Shown piece by piece: positions 1 to 7,611 of a DNA stretch of 64,000 nucleotides; position 1 is the first letter of the stretch, and each line of letters opens with the position of its first letter. Origin of the DNA: Weeksella virosa DSM 16922 (GTDB taxonomy: Bacteria > Bacteroidota > Bacteroidia > Flavobacteriales > Weeksellaceae); assembly GCF_000189415.1 (NCBI RefSeq), contig NC_015144.1, positions 1,474,001 through 1,538,000 on the forward strand, read 5' to 3'. A program made the position numbers and the translations under genes. Below the pieces are notes generated by a model, which had not been told where the DNA came from, ran no database searches, and worked only from the letters and a program-made list of their open reading frames with translations.

Positions 1-465
1 CGCTTAGTTGGAGTACAACGTGTAACAAAAGTAACAAAAGGTGGACGTGCATTTGGTTTCTCGGCAATCGTTGTCGTAGGAGATATGAATGGAGTAGTAG
101 GTTATGGTTTAGGTAAGTCTAAAGACGTAGCATCTGCTATTGCAAAAGCGATCGAAGATGCTAAGAAAAACTTAATCCGTATTCCATTACAAGGTGCAAC
201 AATTCCCCATGAGCAAGAAGCTCGTTACGGTGGGGCGCAAGTCTTCATCCGTCCGGCAGCTGAAGGTACCGGGGTAATTGCGGGTGGTACTGTACGTGCA
301 GTGTTAGAATCTGCGGGGGTGCGTAATGTGTTATCAAAATCGAAAGGTTCGTCGAACCCACACAATGCGGTTAAAGCTACCTTTGTCGCTTTATTATCTT
401 TGAGAAGTGCAGAAGAAGTAGCTCGTCAACGCGGAATTTCAGTTAGTCAAGTGTTCAACGGATAA
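1..465 (+). CDS. rpsE: 30S ribosomal protein uS5, 5'-truncated by the window edge
   Basis: Reading frame 1 is open from the first base and encodes the C-terminal two thirds or more of ribosomal protein S5. It includes the conserved [12 protein letters not shown] stretch at the start of the visible part and the S5 C-terminal domain with GTGVIAGG. S5 sits near the mRNA entry site and A-site of the 30S subunit and contributes to decoding accuracy. The true start lies upstream of the window. The ATG at 85 is internal and would remove a conserved region. rpmD starts 11 bases after the stop, the usual spc-operon order. Identification is certain; only the 5' end is missing. Confidence 0.97.
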   Translation, partial: RLVGVQRVTKVTKGGRAFGFSAIVVVGDMNGVVGYGLGKSKDVASAIAKAIEDAKKNLIRIPLQGATIPHEQEARYGGAQVFIRPAAEGTGVIAGGTVRAVLESAGVRNVLSKSKGSSNPHNAVKATFVALLSLRSAEEVARQRGISVSQVFNG

Positions 466-476
466 AAAATAATTTC

Positions 477-656
477 ATGAGCAAAGTAAGAGTAAAACAA
501 GTACGTAGTGCTATTAATCGTGAAAAATCTCAGAAAGCAACTTTAATAGCTTTGGGGTTAACCAAATTAAATCAAGTAGTTGAACATGACGCTACCCCTC
601 AGATCGAAGGAATGATCCGTAAAGTTCAACATTTAGTAGAAGTAGAAAAGGCCTAA
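477..656 (+). CDS. rpmD: 50S ribosomal protein uL30
   Basis: This 59-residue frame lies between rpsE and rplO, exactly where rpmD sits in the bacterial spc operon. It starts MSKVRVKQVRS and contains the L30 core with the LGLTKLNQVVEH segment, then a short helix ending KVQHLVEVEKA. The length matches the family (about 58-60 residues). L30 binds 23S/5S rRNA on the large subunit. There is no good Shine-Dalgarno site, which is normal for Bacteroidota, so the start rests on the family length and the N-terminal motif. It is very probably cotranscribed with its neighbours. Confidence 0.96.
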   Translation: MSKVRVKQVRSAINREKSQKATLIALGLTKLNQVVEHDATPQIEGMIRKVQHLVEVEKA

Positions 657-685
657 GCGCTTTTAATCTTTAAAAGAGTTAGAAA

Positions 686-1144
686 ATGAATTTAAGTAAT
701 TTAAAACCAGCACCTGGTTCAACAAAAAATAAATTCCGTAAAGGTAGAGGAGAAGGTAGTGGAAACGGTCTTACTGCAGGACGCGGACACAAAGGAGCAA
801 AATCGCGCTCTGGATACTCTAAAAAAATCGGTTTCGAAGGAGGACAAATGCCTTTACAAAGACGTTTACCAAAATTTGGTTTCAAAAATATAAACCGTGT
901 AGAGTATCAAGGTATCAATCTAGATACAATCCAAGCACTTGTAGATGAAAAGAAAATTACCGATACCTTGAACAGGGAAGTAATGTTAGAATTAGGTTTG
1001 ATACACAAAAACGATTTAGTGAAAATCTTAGGTCGTGGAGAGTTGACTGCCAAATTAAATATTACAGCAGATAAGTTTACAAAAACTGCCCAAGAAGCGA
1101 TCGAAAAAGCTGGAGGTAAAGCAGAATTAATTAACGAGAAGTAA
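686..1144 (+). CDS. rplO: 50S ribosomal protein uL15
   Basis: The 152-residue protein begins MNLSNLKPAPGSTKNKFRKG and carries the glycine- and basic-rich L15 N-terminal extension (GRGEGSGNGLTAGRGHKGAK), which threads into 23S rRNA. A globular C-terminal domain follows from about residue 70. The length is normal. It lies 29 bases after rpmD and 10 bases before secY, the canonical order, so secY translation is expected to follow from the same mRNA. Nothing unusual is seen. Confidence 0.97.
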   Translation: MNLSNLKPAPGSTKNKFRKGRGEGSGNGLTAGRGHKGAKSRSGYSKKIGFEGGQMPLQRRLPKFGFKNINRVEYQGINLDTIQALVDEKKITDTLNREVMLELGLIHKNDLVKILGRGELTAKLNITADKFTKTAQEAIEKAGGKAELINEK

Positions 1145-1154
1145 ATATTTTTGG

Positions 1155-2522
1155 ATGAAAGGTTTTATACAGACCCTACAAAATATTTGGAATATTAAAG
1201 AACTAAGGCAAAAGTTATTATTAACTTTTGCTTTGTTATTGGTATACAGATTCGGTTCTTATGTACCACTTCCAGGGGTTGATATCAATGAAGTGAATCG
1301 ATTTATAGAGGATCAAGCACACAGTAAAACGGGTATCCTTGGATTGTTGAATTCTTTTACAGGAGGGTCTTTTAGTAGAGCCTCGATTCTCGCATTGGGA
1401 ATCATGCCTTATATTTCTGCTTCCATCGTGGTGCAGTTAATGGGACTGGCAGTACCTTCCATACAAAAATTACAAAAAGAAGGAGAAAGTGGACGAAACA
1501 AAGTCAATCAGATAACTCGTTGGTTAACCATCGGGATTTGTTTGGTTCAAGCACCTGCTTATCTCACGTTGACAACATCACAAATCCTCCCGTATGATCC
1601 TTCTTCTGGGTATGCATTTTACTTATTGCCACCATCGAATTTTTGGTTCTGGTTTCCATCAATCATTATCTTGGTAACGGGTACAATATTTGCGATGTGG
1701 TTAGGTGAAAAAATAACCGATAAAGGAATAGGGAATGGTATATCTATTTTGATTATGGTAGGGATTTTAGCAGATTTACCAAGAGCATTAATGAATTCTT
1801 TCGAAACAGATACCTCTGGCGGAATGTTTTTCTTGCTAGAAATTCTTGGTCTAATTCTGGTAATAGCTTTTTGTATCATGATAGTTTCTGCCGTACGAAA
1901 AGTACCTGTACAATACGTACGACGAGCACAAACCGGTAGCAGTAGTTATATACGTTCTGTAACAGATTCTGTACGTTCGTATATCCCTCTAAAAGTGAAT
2001 GCTGCAGGTGTAATGCCGATTATTTTTGCACAAGCCATTATGTTTTTACCAGGAACAATCGCTAGTTATTTTCTAGATGGTGACAGTAGAATTCAACAAT
2101 TTTTTGTTAAGATGGCCGATCCATTTACATTTGAGTATAACTTAATTTTTGGATTGCTCATTATCGTTTTTACTTTTTTCTATACTGCGATTACTATACC
2201 AGTCAATCAAATGGCAGAAGACCTAAAACGAAACGGTGGAATTATACCAGGAATCAAGCCGGGTCGAGAAACAGCAAATTATTTAGACGATATTTTGTCA
2301 AAAATTACTTTACCTGGTGCTTTTTTGTTAACTTTGGTCGCTATTTTACCAGCACTAGTAAGATTGTTGGGCGTAGAACAGAGTTTAGCCATGTTTTTTG
2401 GAGGGACTTCTCTTCTGATTATGGTGAGTGTAATTCTTGATACGGTACAACAAATCAATACCTATTTATTGAATCAACATTATGATGGTATGATGGCATC
2501 TGGTAGAACATCAAGAAAATAA
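1155..2522 (+). CDS. secY: Protein translocase subunit SecY
   Basis: This 455-residue polytopic membrane protein is the channel of the Sec translocon, which exports and inserts proteins at the inner membrane with SecE and SecG. The N-terminus contains the first transmembrane helix followed by the YVPLPGVD motif. Later comes the family segment GIMPYISASIVVQL (around residues 95-108). About ten hydrophobic helices can be counted, and the conserved cytosolic loop has the VRKVPVQYVRR motif. Length and position between rplO and infA are canonical. Signal-peptide proteins elsewhere in the window would pass through this channel. Confidence 0.97.
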   Translation: MKGFIQTLQNIWNIKELRQKLLLTFALLLVYRFGSYVPLPGVDINEVNRFIEDQAHSKTGILGLLNSFTGGSFSRASILALGIMPYISASIVVQLMGLAVPSIQKLQKEGESGRNKVNQITRWLTIGICLVQAPAYLTLTTSQILPYDPSSGYAFYLLPPSNFWFWFPSIIILVTGTIFAMWLGEKITDKGIGNGISILIMVGILADLPRALMNSFETDTSGGMFFLLEILGLILVIAFCIMIVSAVRKVPVQYVRRAQTGSSSYIRSVTDSVRSYIPLKVNAAGVMPIIFAQAIMFLPGTIASYFLDGDSRIQQFFVKMADPFTFEYNLIFGLLIIVFTFFYTAITIPVNQMAEDLKRNGGIIPGIKPGRETANYLDDILSKITLPGAFLLTLVAILPALVRLLGVEQSLAMFFGGTSLLIMVSVILDTVQQINTYLLNQHYDGMMASGRTSRK

Positions 2523-2528
2523 AGAAAG

Positions 2529-2744
2529 ATGGCAAAACAAAAACATATCGAACAAGATGGTACGATAACAGAAGCTTTATCAAATGCAATGTTTCGTGTA
2601 GAGCTGGAAAATGGACACGTAGTAACTTGTAATATATCAGGGAAAATGCGTATGCACTACATCAAGTTGTTGCCTGGAGATAAAGTGAAAATAGAAATGT
2701 CTCCTTATGATTTGACAAAAGGACGTATTTCTTATCGATACTAA
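2529..2744 (+). CDS. infA: Translation initiation factor IF-1
   Basis: The 71-residue protein is a single OB-fold S1-like domain with the IF-1 signature ([18 protein letters not shown], then [21 protein letters not shown]). IF-1 binds the 30S A-site and assists IF-2 and IF-3 during initiation. It starts 6 bases after the secY stop, consistent with cotranscription. The 94 bases after it, before rpmJ, are unusually long for this operon and hold a strong hairpin that is annotated separately. Confidence 0.97.
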   Translation: MAKQKHIEQDGTITEALSNAMFRVELENGHVVTCNISGKMRMHYIKLLPGDKVKIEMSPYDLTKGRISYRY

Positions 2745-2784
2745 TTTTAAATAGAATTTTAAAAATAAATAATAAATGACTGAT

Positions 2785-2815
2785 AATAGAGTTAGTGGAT
2801 AGCATTAACTCTATT
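2785..2815 (+). promoter_or_regulatory. Intra-operon hairpin between infA and rpmJ
   Basis: A 13-base-pair inverted repeat (arms 2785-2797 and 2803-2815) closes a five-base GATAG loop. Twelve pairs are Watson-Crick and one is G-U. No T-run follows the right arm, so this is not a standard intrinsic terminator. It lies 23 bases upstream of the rpmJ start in the longest spacer of the operon. It could be an RNA-processing site, an mRNA-stabilising structure or an autoregulatory ribosomal-protein target; the sequence does not decide between these. Confidence 0.6.
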
Positions 2816-2838
2816 GGACTATTAAAAAAATAAGAGTA

Positions 2839-2955
2839 ATGAAAATTAGAGCATCTATCAAAAAGCGTAGCGCTGACTGTAAGATTGTACGTCGAAAAGG
2901 ACGTTTGTATGTGATCAACAAAAAGAATCCGAAATTTAAACAAAGACAAGGTTAA
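2839..2955 (+). CDS. rpmJ: 50S ribosomal protein bL36, zinc-ligand-poor form
   Basis: This is a 38-residue basic protein, [10 protein letters not shown] through KQRQG, the full normal length of L36. It lies between infA and rpsM, its usual location. The classical zinc-ribbon form carries three cysteines and one histidine; here only one cysteine remains (in SADCKIV) and the other three ligand positions are Ser/Asn/Phe-like. It should therefore not bind zinc. This form is common among Bacteroidota, so it is not a broken gene. Confidence 0.95.
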   Translation: MKIRASIKKRSADCKIVRRKGRLYVINKKNPKFKQRQG

Positions 2956-2966
2956 TTATTTAGATT

Positions 2967-3344
2967 ATGGCAAGAATTTCAGGTGTAGATTTACCAAAAA
3001 ACAAAAGAGGGGTAATCGGACTTACATACATTTACGGAGTTGGCAAAAGTACCGCTTCTAGAATTTTAGCAGAAAATAACATTTCTGAAGACAAGAAGGT
3101 TAGCGAATGGACAGATGATGAAATCAATGCAATTCGTAACTCGATTAACGAGGGCATCAAAGTAGAAGGAGAATTGAGATCAGAAGTTCAATTAAACATC
3201 AAACGTTTAATGGACATCGGATGTACAAGAGGAATTCGTCACAGATTAGGTTTACCATTAAGAGGACAGAGAACAAAAAACAATTCTCGTACTAGAAAGG
3301 GTAAAAAGAAAACAGTTGCTAACAAGAAAAAAGCCACTAAATAA
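2967..3344 (+). CDS. rpsM: 30S ribosomal protein uS13
   Basis: The 125-residue product starts [24 protein letters not shown] and has the helix-two-turns-helix region and the conserved [15 protein letters not shown] motif near residue 90-105. A lysine-rich tail follows. S13 sits in the 30S head and contacts P-site tRNA and inter-subunit bridges. It begins 11 bases after rpmJ and is followed 11 bases later by rpsK, the standard alpha-operon order. Length is as expected. Confidence 0.97.
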   Translation: MARISGVDLPKNKRGVIGLTYIYGVGKSTASRILAENNISEDKKVSEWTDDEINAIRNSINEGIKVEGELRSEVQLNIKRLMDIGCTRGIRHRLGLPLRGQRTKNNSRTRKGKKKTVANKKKATK

Positions 3345-3355
3345 TAAATAGGATC

Positions 3356-3745
3356 ATGGCAAAAAATACAAAAGTAGTTAAGAAAAGAAAGGTCGTAGTA
3401 GAGGCTACGGGACAAGCTCATATTCAAGCATCGTTTAATAATGTTATTATAACTTTAACAAATAAAAACGGTGAAGTTATTTCTTGGTCATCTGCGGGTA
3501 AAATGGGTTTCCGTGGTTCTAAAAAGAATACTCCATATGCAGCACAAGTAGCAGCACAAGATGCAACTTCCACTGCATACGAAGCAGGGTTAAGAAGAGT
3601 GAAAGTTTTCGTTAAAGGACCAGGACAGGGTCGTGAGTCTGCTATTAGAACTATTCATAATGGTGGGATCGAGGTTTCAGAAATTGTGGATGTTACTCCA
3701 TTACCACACAACGGATGTCGTCCACCGAAAAAACGTAGAGTATAA
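3356..3745 (+). CDS. rpsK: 30S ribosomal protein uS11
   Basis: The 129-residue protein carries the S11 core: [19 protein letters not shown] near residues 22-40, the [14 protein letters not shown] segment, and the C-terminal [16 protein letters not shown] signature. S11 forms part of the 30S platform close to the Shine-Dalgarno helix of 16S rRNA. It sits between rpsM and rpsD as in other bacteria. Nothing unusual is visible. Confidence 0.97.
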   Translation: MAKNTKVVKKRKVVVEATGQAHIQASFNNVIITLTNKNGEVISWSSAGKMGFRGSKKNTPYAAQVAAQDATSTAYEAGLRRVKVFVKGPGQGRESAIRTIHNGGIEVSEIVDVTPLPHNGCRPPKKRRV

Positions 3746-3776
3746 TAGTTATTAATTAGTATTAAGCAAAAGAATC

Positions 3777-4379
3777 ATGGCAAGATATACAGGACCTAAA
3801 ACAAAAATTGCAAGAAAATTTGGTCAAACCATTTTTGGTGATGATAAATCATTCGAAAAGAAGAAGTATCCTCCAGGACAACACGGACCAAACAAAAGAA
3901 GATCAAAAAAATCTGAGTACGCAATTCAATTAGCTGAAAAACAAAAAGCAAAATATACGTACGGGATTTTAGAACGTCAGTTCGAGAATATGTACAAAAA
4001 AGCAAATGCTTCTAAAGGGATTACCGGTGAAGTATTGTTACAATTGTGTGAGTCTCGTTTAGATAACGTAGTGTACCGTTTAGGGATTGCACCTACACGT
4101 AGTGCTGCTCGTCAATTAGTATCTCACAAGCATATTACTGTAAACGGAAATATCGTAAACATCCCATCATACCAATTAAAAGAAGGAGATGTAGTGGCAG
4201 TAAGAGAAAAGTCAAAATCTTTACAAACAATTAAAGATTCTTTACATGCACGTAGAGAGTACGAATGGTTAGTATGGAACGACGAGCAAACTTCAGGGAC
4301 ATTTACCAAAGCACCAGAACGCGTTCAAATTCCAGAAGATATTAAAGAATTATTGATCGTCGAGTTGTATTCAAAATAA
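3777..4379 (+). CDS. rpsD: 30S ribosomal protein uS4
   Basis: The 200-residue protein begins [21 protein letters not shown] and contains the S4 RNA-binding domain around residues 92-155 ([20 protein letters not shown] and then [14 protein letters not shown]). S4 is a primary 16S rRNA binder that nucleates assembly of the 30S body; in many bacteria it also autoregulates the alpha operon. The cysteine zinc cluster of some S4 proteins is absent from the N-terminus. Gene order rpsK-rpsD-rpoA-rplQ is canonical. Confidence 0.97.
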   Translation: MARYTGPKTKIARKFGQTIFGDDKSFEKKKYPPGQHGPNKRRSKKSEYAIQLAEKQKAKYTYGILERQFENMYKKANASKGITGEVLLQLCESRLDNVVYRLGIAPTRSAARQLVSHKHITVNGNIVNIPSYQLKEGDVVAVREKSKSLQTIKDSLHARREYEWLVWNDEQTSGTFTKAPERVQIPEDIKELLIVELYSK

Positions 4380-4399
4380 ACCTTAAATCAGAAATAATA

Positions 4400-5392
4400 A
4401 TGTCTATATTAAATTTCATCAAACCTGATAAAGTAATCTTAATCGAATCTGATACTCAGTTCGGACAGTTTGAGTTTCGACCATTAGAGCCAGGTTATGG
4501 GATTACGGTTGGAAACGCATTAAGAAGAGTTTTGTTATCTTCTTTAGAGGGATATGCAATAACCTCTATTAAAATAGAAGGTGTAGAGCATGAGTTTTCA
4601 ACTATTCCAGGGGTAGTGGAAGACGTTACAGAAATTATTCTTAATCTGAAAAAGGTTCGTTTCAAAAAACAAATTGATGAATCAGATGCTGAAAATGTAA
4701 CTGCAACTATCTCAGGACAAGATCAATTAACAGCAGGTGATTTAGGTAAATTTATCTCAGGTTTCCAAGTATTAAATCCTGAATTGGTTATCGCTAACTT
4801 AGATTCTAAAGTAAACTTAACTATTTCGTTTACTATAGAAAAAGGTAGAGGATACGTACCAGCTGAAGAGAATAAAAAAGCTTCTGCGCCTATCGGAACA
4901 ATAGCGATTGATTCTATTTATACGCCTATTAAGAACGTAAAATATGCAATCGAAAACTATCGTGTAGAACAAAAAACTGATTATGAAAAATTGGTTTTTG
5001 AAATTACTACCGACGGATCTATTTCTCCACAAGACGCATTAACCGAAGCAGCAAAAATCTTAATACATCACTTTATGTTGTTCTCGGATGAGAGAATTAC
5101 ATTAGAAGCTGAAGAAGTTGCATCAGGTGAAGCATATGATGAAGAAGCTCTACATATGCGCCAACTACTAAAAACTAAATTAGTAGACTTGGATTTATCG
5201 GTTAGAGCATTAAACTGTTTAAAAGCCGCGGAAGTAGAAACACTAGGAGAACTAGTTTCTTTCGCAAAGTCTGATTTAATGAAATTCAGAAACTTCGGTA
5301 AAAAATCATTATCCGAATTGGAAGAATTGGTAGATAGCAAAGGTCTAAGCTTTGGTATGGATACCTCTAAGTATAAATTAGACGTAGAATAA
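4400..5392 (+). CDS. rpoA: DNA-directed RNA polymerase subunit alpha
   Basis: The 330-residue alpha subunit has its N-terminal dimerisation and assembly domain at about residues 1-230, with the characteristic [20 protein letters not shown] near residues 30-50. After an acidic linker ([16 protein letters not shown]) comes the helix-hairpin-helix C-terminal domain from about 255. That domain includes [20 protein letters not shown] and ends FGMDTSKYK. It nucleates RNA polymerase assembly, and its C-terminal domain contacts upstream DNA and activators. Length and gene context are standard. Confidence 0.98.
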   Translation: MSILNFIKPDKVILIESDTQFGQFEFRPLEPGYGITVGNALRRVLLSSLEGYAITSIKIEGVEHEFSTIPGVVEDVTEIILNLKKVRFKKQIDESDAENVTATISGQDQLTAGDLGKFISGFQVLNPELVIANLDSKVNLTISFTIEKGRGYVPAEENKKASAPIGTIAIDSIYTPIKNVKYAIENYRVEQKTDYEKLVFEITTDGSISPQDALTEAAKILIHHFMLFSDERITLEAEEVASGEAYDEEALHMRQLLKTKLVDLDLSVRALNCLKAAEVETLGELVSFAKSDLMKFRNFGKKSLSELEELVDSKGLSFGMDTSKYKLDVE

Positions 5393-5404
5393 TATTTATT
5401 AAAA

Positions 5405-5956
5405 ATGAGACACGGAAAAAAAATAAACCATTTAGGTAGAACAGCATCCCACAGAAAAGCTATGCTGTCTAATCTTGCGATCTCGTTGATCACACACAAG
5501 AGAATCAATACTACTGTAGCTAAAGCCAAAGCATTACAACGCTACATCGAACCATTGATTACAAAATCAAAAACTGACGATACCAATAACCGTCGTCAAG
5601 TATTCTCGTATTTGCAAAACAAATATGCAGTTGCAGAATTATTTAGAGAAGTTGCCCCAAAAGTTGCAGACCGTCCAGGTGGATATACCCGTATCATTAA
5701 AACTGGATTCCGTTTGGGTGACGGAGCAGAAATGGCACTTATCGAATTGGTAGATTTCAATGAAATCTATACAAACGAAAAAGCTGAAAAGAAAACAACT
5801 ACTCGTCGTTCTCGTCGTTCTAAAGCTAAAAAAACAGATGAGACCGTAAGCAATGAAACAGCTGAAGAAGTTAAAGAAGAGAAAACTCCAAAAGCTAAAA
5901 CTGCTAAAAAAGAAGAAGAGCCAAAGGCTGATGAAGCTAAAGAAGACAAAGAGTAA
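5405..5956 (+). CDS. rplQ: 50S ribosomal protein bL17 with a long charged C-terminal tail
   Basis: Residues 1 to about 122 form the normal L17 domain ([20 protein letters not shown], then [21 protein letters not shown]). L17 lies near the polypeptide exit tunnel. From about residue 128 to 183 a low-complexity tail follows, first basic ([13 protein letters not shown]) and then alternating Lys/Glu/Ala ending DEAKEDKE. E. coli L17 is about 127 residues, so this tail is an extra segment; comparable tails are known in other Bacteroidota. It is the last gene of the ribosomal operon and a terminator follows directly. Confidence 0.96.
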   Translation: MRHGKKINHLGRTASHRKAMLSNLAISLITHKRINTTVAKAKALQRYIEPLITKSKTDDTNNRRQVFSYLQNKYAVAELFREVAPKVADRPGGYTRIIKTGFRLGDGAEMALIELVDFNEIYTNEKAEKKTTTRRSRRSKAKKTDETVSNETAEEVKEEKTPKAKTAKKEEEPKADEAKEDKE

Positions 5957-5977
5957 TTATATTGTCTATAAATTCAT

Positions 5978-6013
5978 AAAAAAGGGATTCATTCTAATAG
6001 AATCCCTTTTTTT
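5978..6013. terminator. Bidirectional intrinsic terminator after rplQ
   Basis: A perfect stem (AAAAAAGGGATTC with GAATCCCTTTTTT) encloses a nine-base loop at 5991-5999 and is flanked by A- and T-runs on both sides. It lies 22 bases past the rplQ stop and 7 bases before the end of the convergent small gene at 6021, so it can serve both transcripts. Confidence 0.85.
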
Positions 6014-6020
6014 ATGCTTT

Positions 6021-6212
6021 TCAATCGTTTTTCTGTTTAAAATATTTCACCAGTCCATAACCGACAAGAAACACGCCCAGAACCAAAATAACCGCATTAG
6101 ATACATCCATTTTATCTTTTCCTTCCAAGCGGTCATTGAAGAAGATAATACTTCCGACAACCAATAATAATATAGCTATCGTAAGAATCGTGGTAGGGTT
6201 CTGTTTTTTCAT
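6021..6212 (-). CDS. Small two-helix membrane protein, unknown function
   Basis: This 63-residue protein starts MKKQNPTTILTIAILLLVVG. It has two predicted transmembrane helices, at about residues 8-26 and 39-58, separated by a charged stretch (DRLEGKDKMD) and followed by a basic end. I do not recognise the family. It is a plausible real gene because it ends at a shared terminator, is oriented like the envelope operon upstream, and has a typical two-helix plan. No function can be inferred. Confidence 0.6.
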   Translation of the reverse strand: MKKQNPTTILTIAILLLVVGSIIFFNDRLEGKDKMDVSNAVILVLGVFLVGYGLVKYFKQKND

Positions 6213-6293
6213 GTTAGAAAAAGTTTTTGATGACTAAAATACATAAATGCAATGATTTTTTTAGAATCAAAAAAGTTAGTTTAGTGTATGAAA

Positions 6294-7610
6294 TTACTGT
6301 TCGTAAGAATTTTTTAGCATATTATCCATTAGGTACACTAATTTTTTTGTTAAGTTTTTTCGAGAAAATTTTTCTACTTCCGTTTTATTTATTGGGAGTT
6401 GTACTCGAGGGTTATTCAACCATTGTAAATATAGACGACGAATAAACTGTTTGATTTTTTCTTTCTCCCGATATGAAAAATATTTACCGGTTTGTGTCTG
6501 AATTAGTATTTTTTCAACATCCGAATCGGTAGGCCCAATAGCTAAAATTGGATTTTCGGTTGCCATATATTCGAATAATTTTCCGGGTATAATTCCTCTC
6601 GAAGCCGGATTATCAAAATTACTCATGAGTAGAATATTGGCTTTGTTAATGGCTTCTATAGCTGTTTTATGAGCTACATAACCGTGTACAAATACATTTT
6701 TTTCTAGACCATTTTCTGTGATAGTTTGCAAAACATCTTCAGCCAAAGCACCATAGAAATTTATACGTAAGTTTTGTGCAAAGCTTTTGTCTTCTTTCAT
6801 CAGTTCTGCCAAAGCTTCCCAAACTACTAGAGGGTTTCTCAACATTTCCAAGCCTCCTGAGTAGGTCAGTTCAAAAAAATGGGAGTCTTTTGATGAAACT
6901 TGTTTTACATCCTCAAAACCATTGGTAATAACTTCTACTTTTCTTGCACCCAATTGACGGAAATTTTCTCCATCCGTATAGCTTGTTGCCAGTAGAACAT
7001 CTGCTTTTTGTATGACTTCTTTTTCTAAATTTCTGTGTTTTTTCGCAGCCCAATTCGTTAATTTTAGTTCTTTATGATAACTTATGTCGGTCCAAGGATC
7101 TCTAAAATCGGCAATCCAATGAAGATGATCTAGACGTTTTTTCAGTCCCAAACCAATCAAATGCATACTATGAGGAGGTCCTGTGGTAATCAATATATCG
7201 ATCTTTTCTTCTTCGATATATTTTGTCAGAAACTGTATCGAGGGGCGAACCCAAAAAAAACGAGCATCAGGAATAAAGAAATTTCCTCGAACGAAAACTG
7301 ACAATTTTGATAAAAAACTTTGTTGTTCCTTTTGCTCGAAATGACCTGCTTTGTAAGCCTTGTTTTTTGGATTCAATTTTTCCGCCAGCTGATACGGTTC
7401 CCAGATTGTAGTGTGGATAATCTTTACTTTAGGATTGATTTCTCTCTCCAGACTTTCATCAATAATTGGATAGGATGGATTTTTGGGTGTATATACATAT
7501 GTTTCGTAACCCAATTCGGGTAAATACTTAGTAAACTTCAACCAGCGTTGTACCCCAGGTCCGCCCGAAGGAGGCCAATAATAAGAGACGATTAAGACTT
7601 TTTTTGCCAT
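6294..7610 (-). CDS. Glycosyltransferase of the GT4/GT-B type
   Basis: This 438-residue enzyme has a GT-B plan. The N-terminal half opens with VLIVSYYWPPSGGPGVQRW, a glycine-rich loop typical of group 1 glycosyltransferases. Around residues 165-178 it has HWIADFRDPWTD, often seen in Bacteroidota sugar transferases. The C-terminal half holds the nucleotide-sugar site with GIIPGKLFEYMATENPILAIG and a downstream acidic residue. It is cytosolic and probably adds a sugar to a lipid-linked or surface glycan; donor and acceptor cannot be read from sequence. It starts one base after the YfhO-like gene, so the two are almost certainly cotranscribed. Confidence 0.88.
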   Translation of the reverse strand: MAKKVLIVSYYWPPSGGPGVQRWLKFTKYLPELGYETYVYTPKNPSYPIIDESLEREINPKVKIIHTTIWEPYQLAEKLNPKNKAYKAGHFEQKEQQSFLSKLSVFVRGNFFIPDARFFWVRPSIQFLTKYIEEEKIDILITTGPPHSMHLIGLGLKKRLDHLHWIADFRDPWTDISYHKELKLTNWAAKKHRNLEKEVIQKADVLLATSYTDGENFRQLGARKVEVITNGFEDVKQVSSKDSHFFELTYSGGLEMLRNPLVVWEALAELMKEDKSFAQNLRINFYGALAEDVLQTITENGLEKNVFVHGYVAHKTAIEAINKANILLMSNFDNPASRGIIPGKLFEYMATENPILAIGPTDSDVEKILIQTQTGKYFSYREKEKIKQFIRRLYLQWLNNPRVQLPINKTEVEKFSRKNLTKKLVYLMDNMLKNSYEQ

Positions 7611-7611
7611 T

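Noticed and set aside
5853-6167. Lysine-rich frame overlapping the rplQ tail
   Set aside because: It is an out-of-frame reading of the repetitive tail that runs across the terminator into the small convergent gene.
6227-6445. 72-codon plus-strand frame next to the glycosyltransferase
   Set aside because: Mostly antisense to the 3' end of the glycosyltransferase gene; low complexity and no support.
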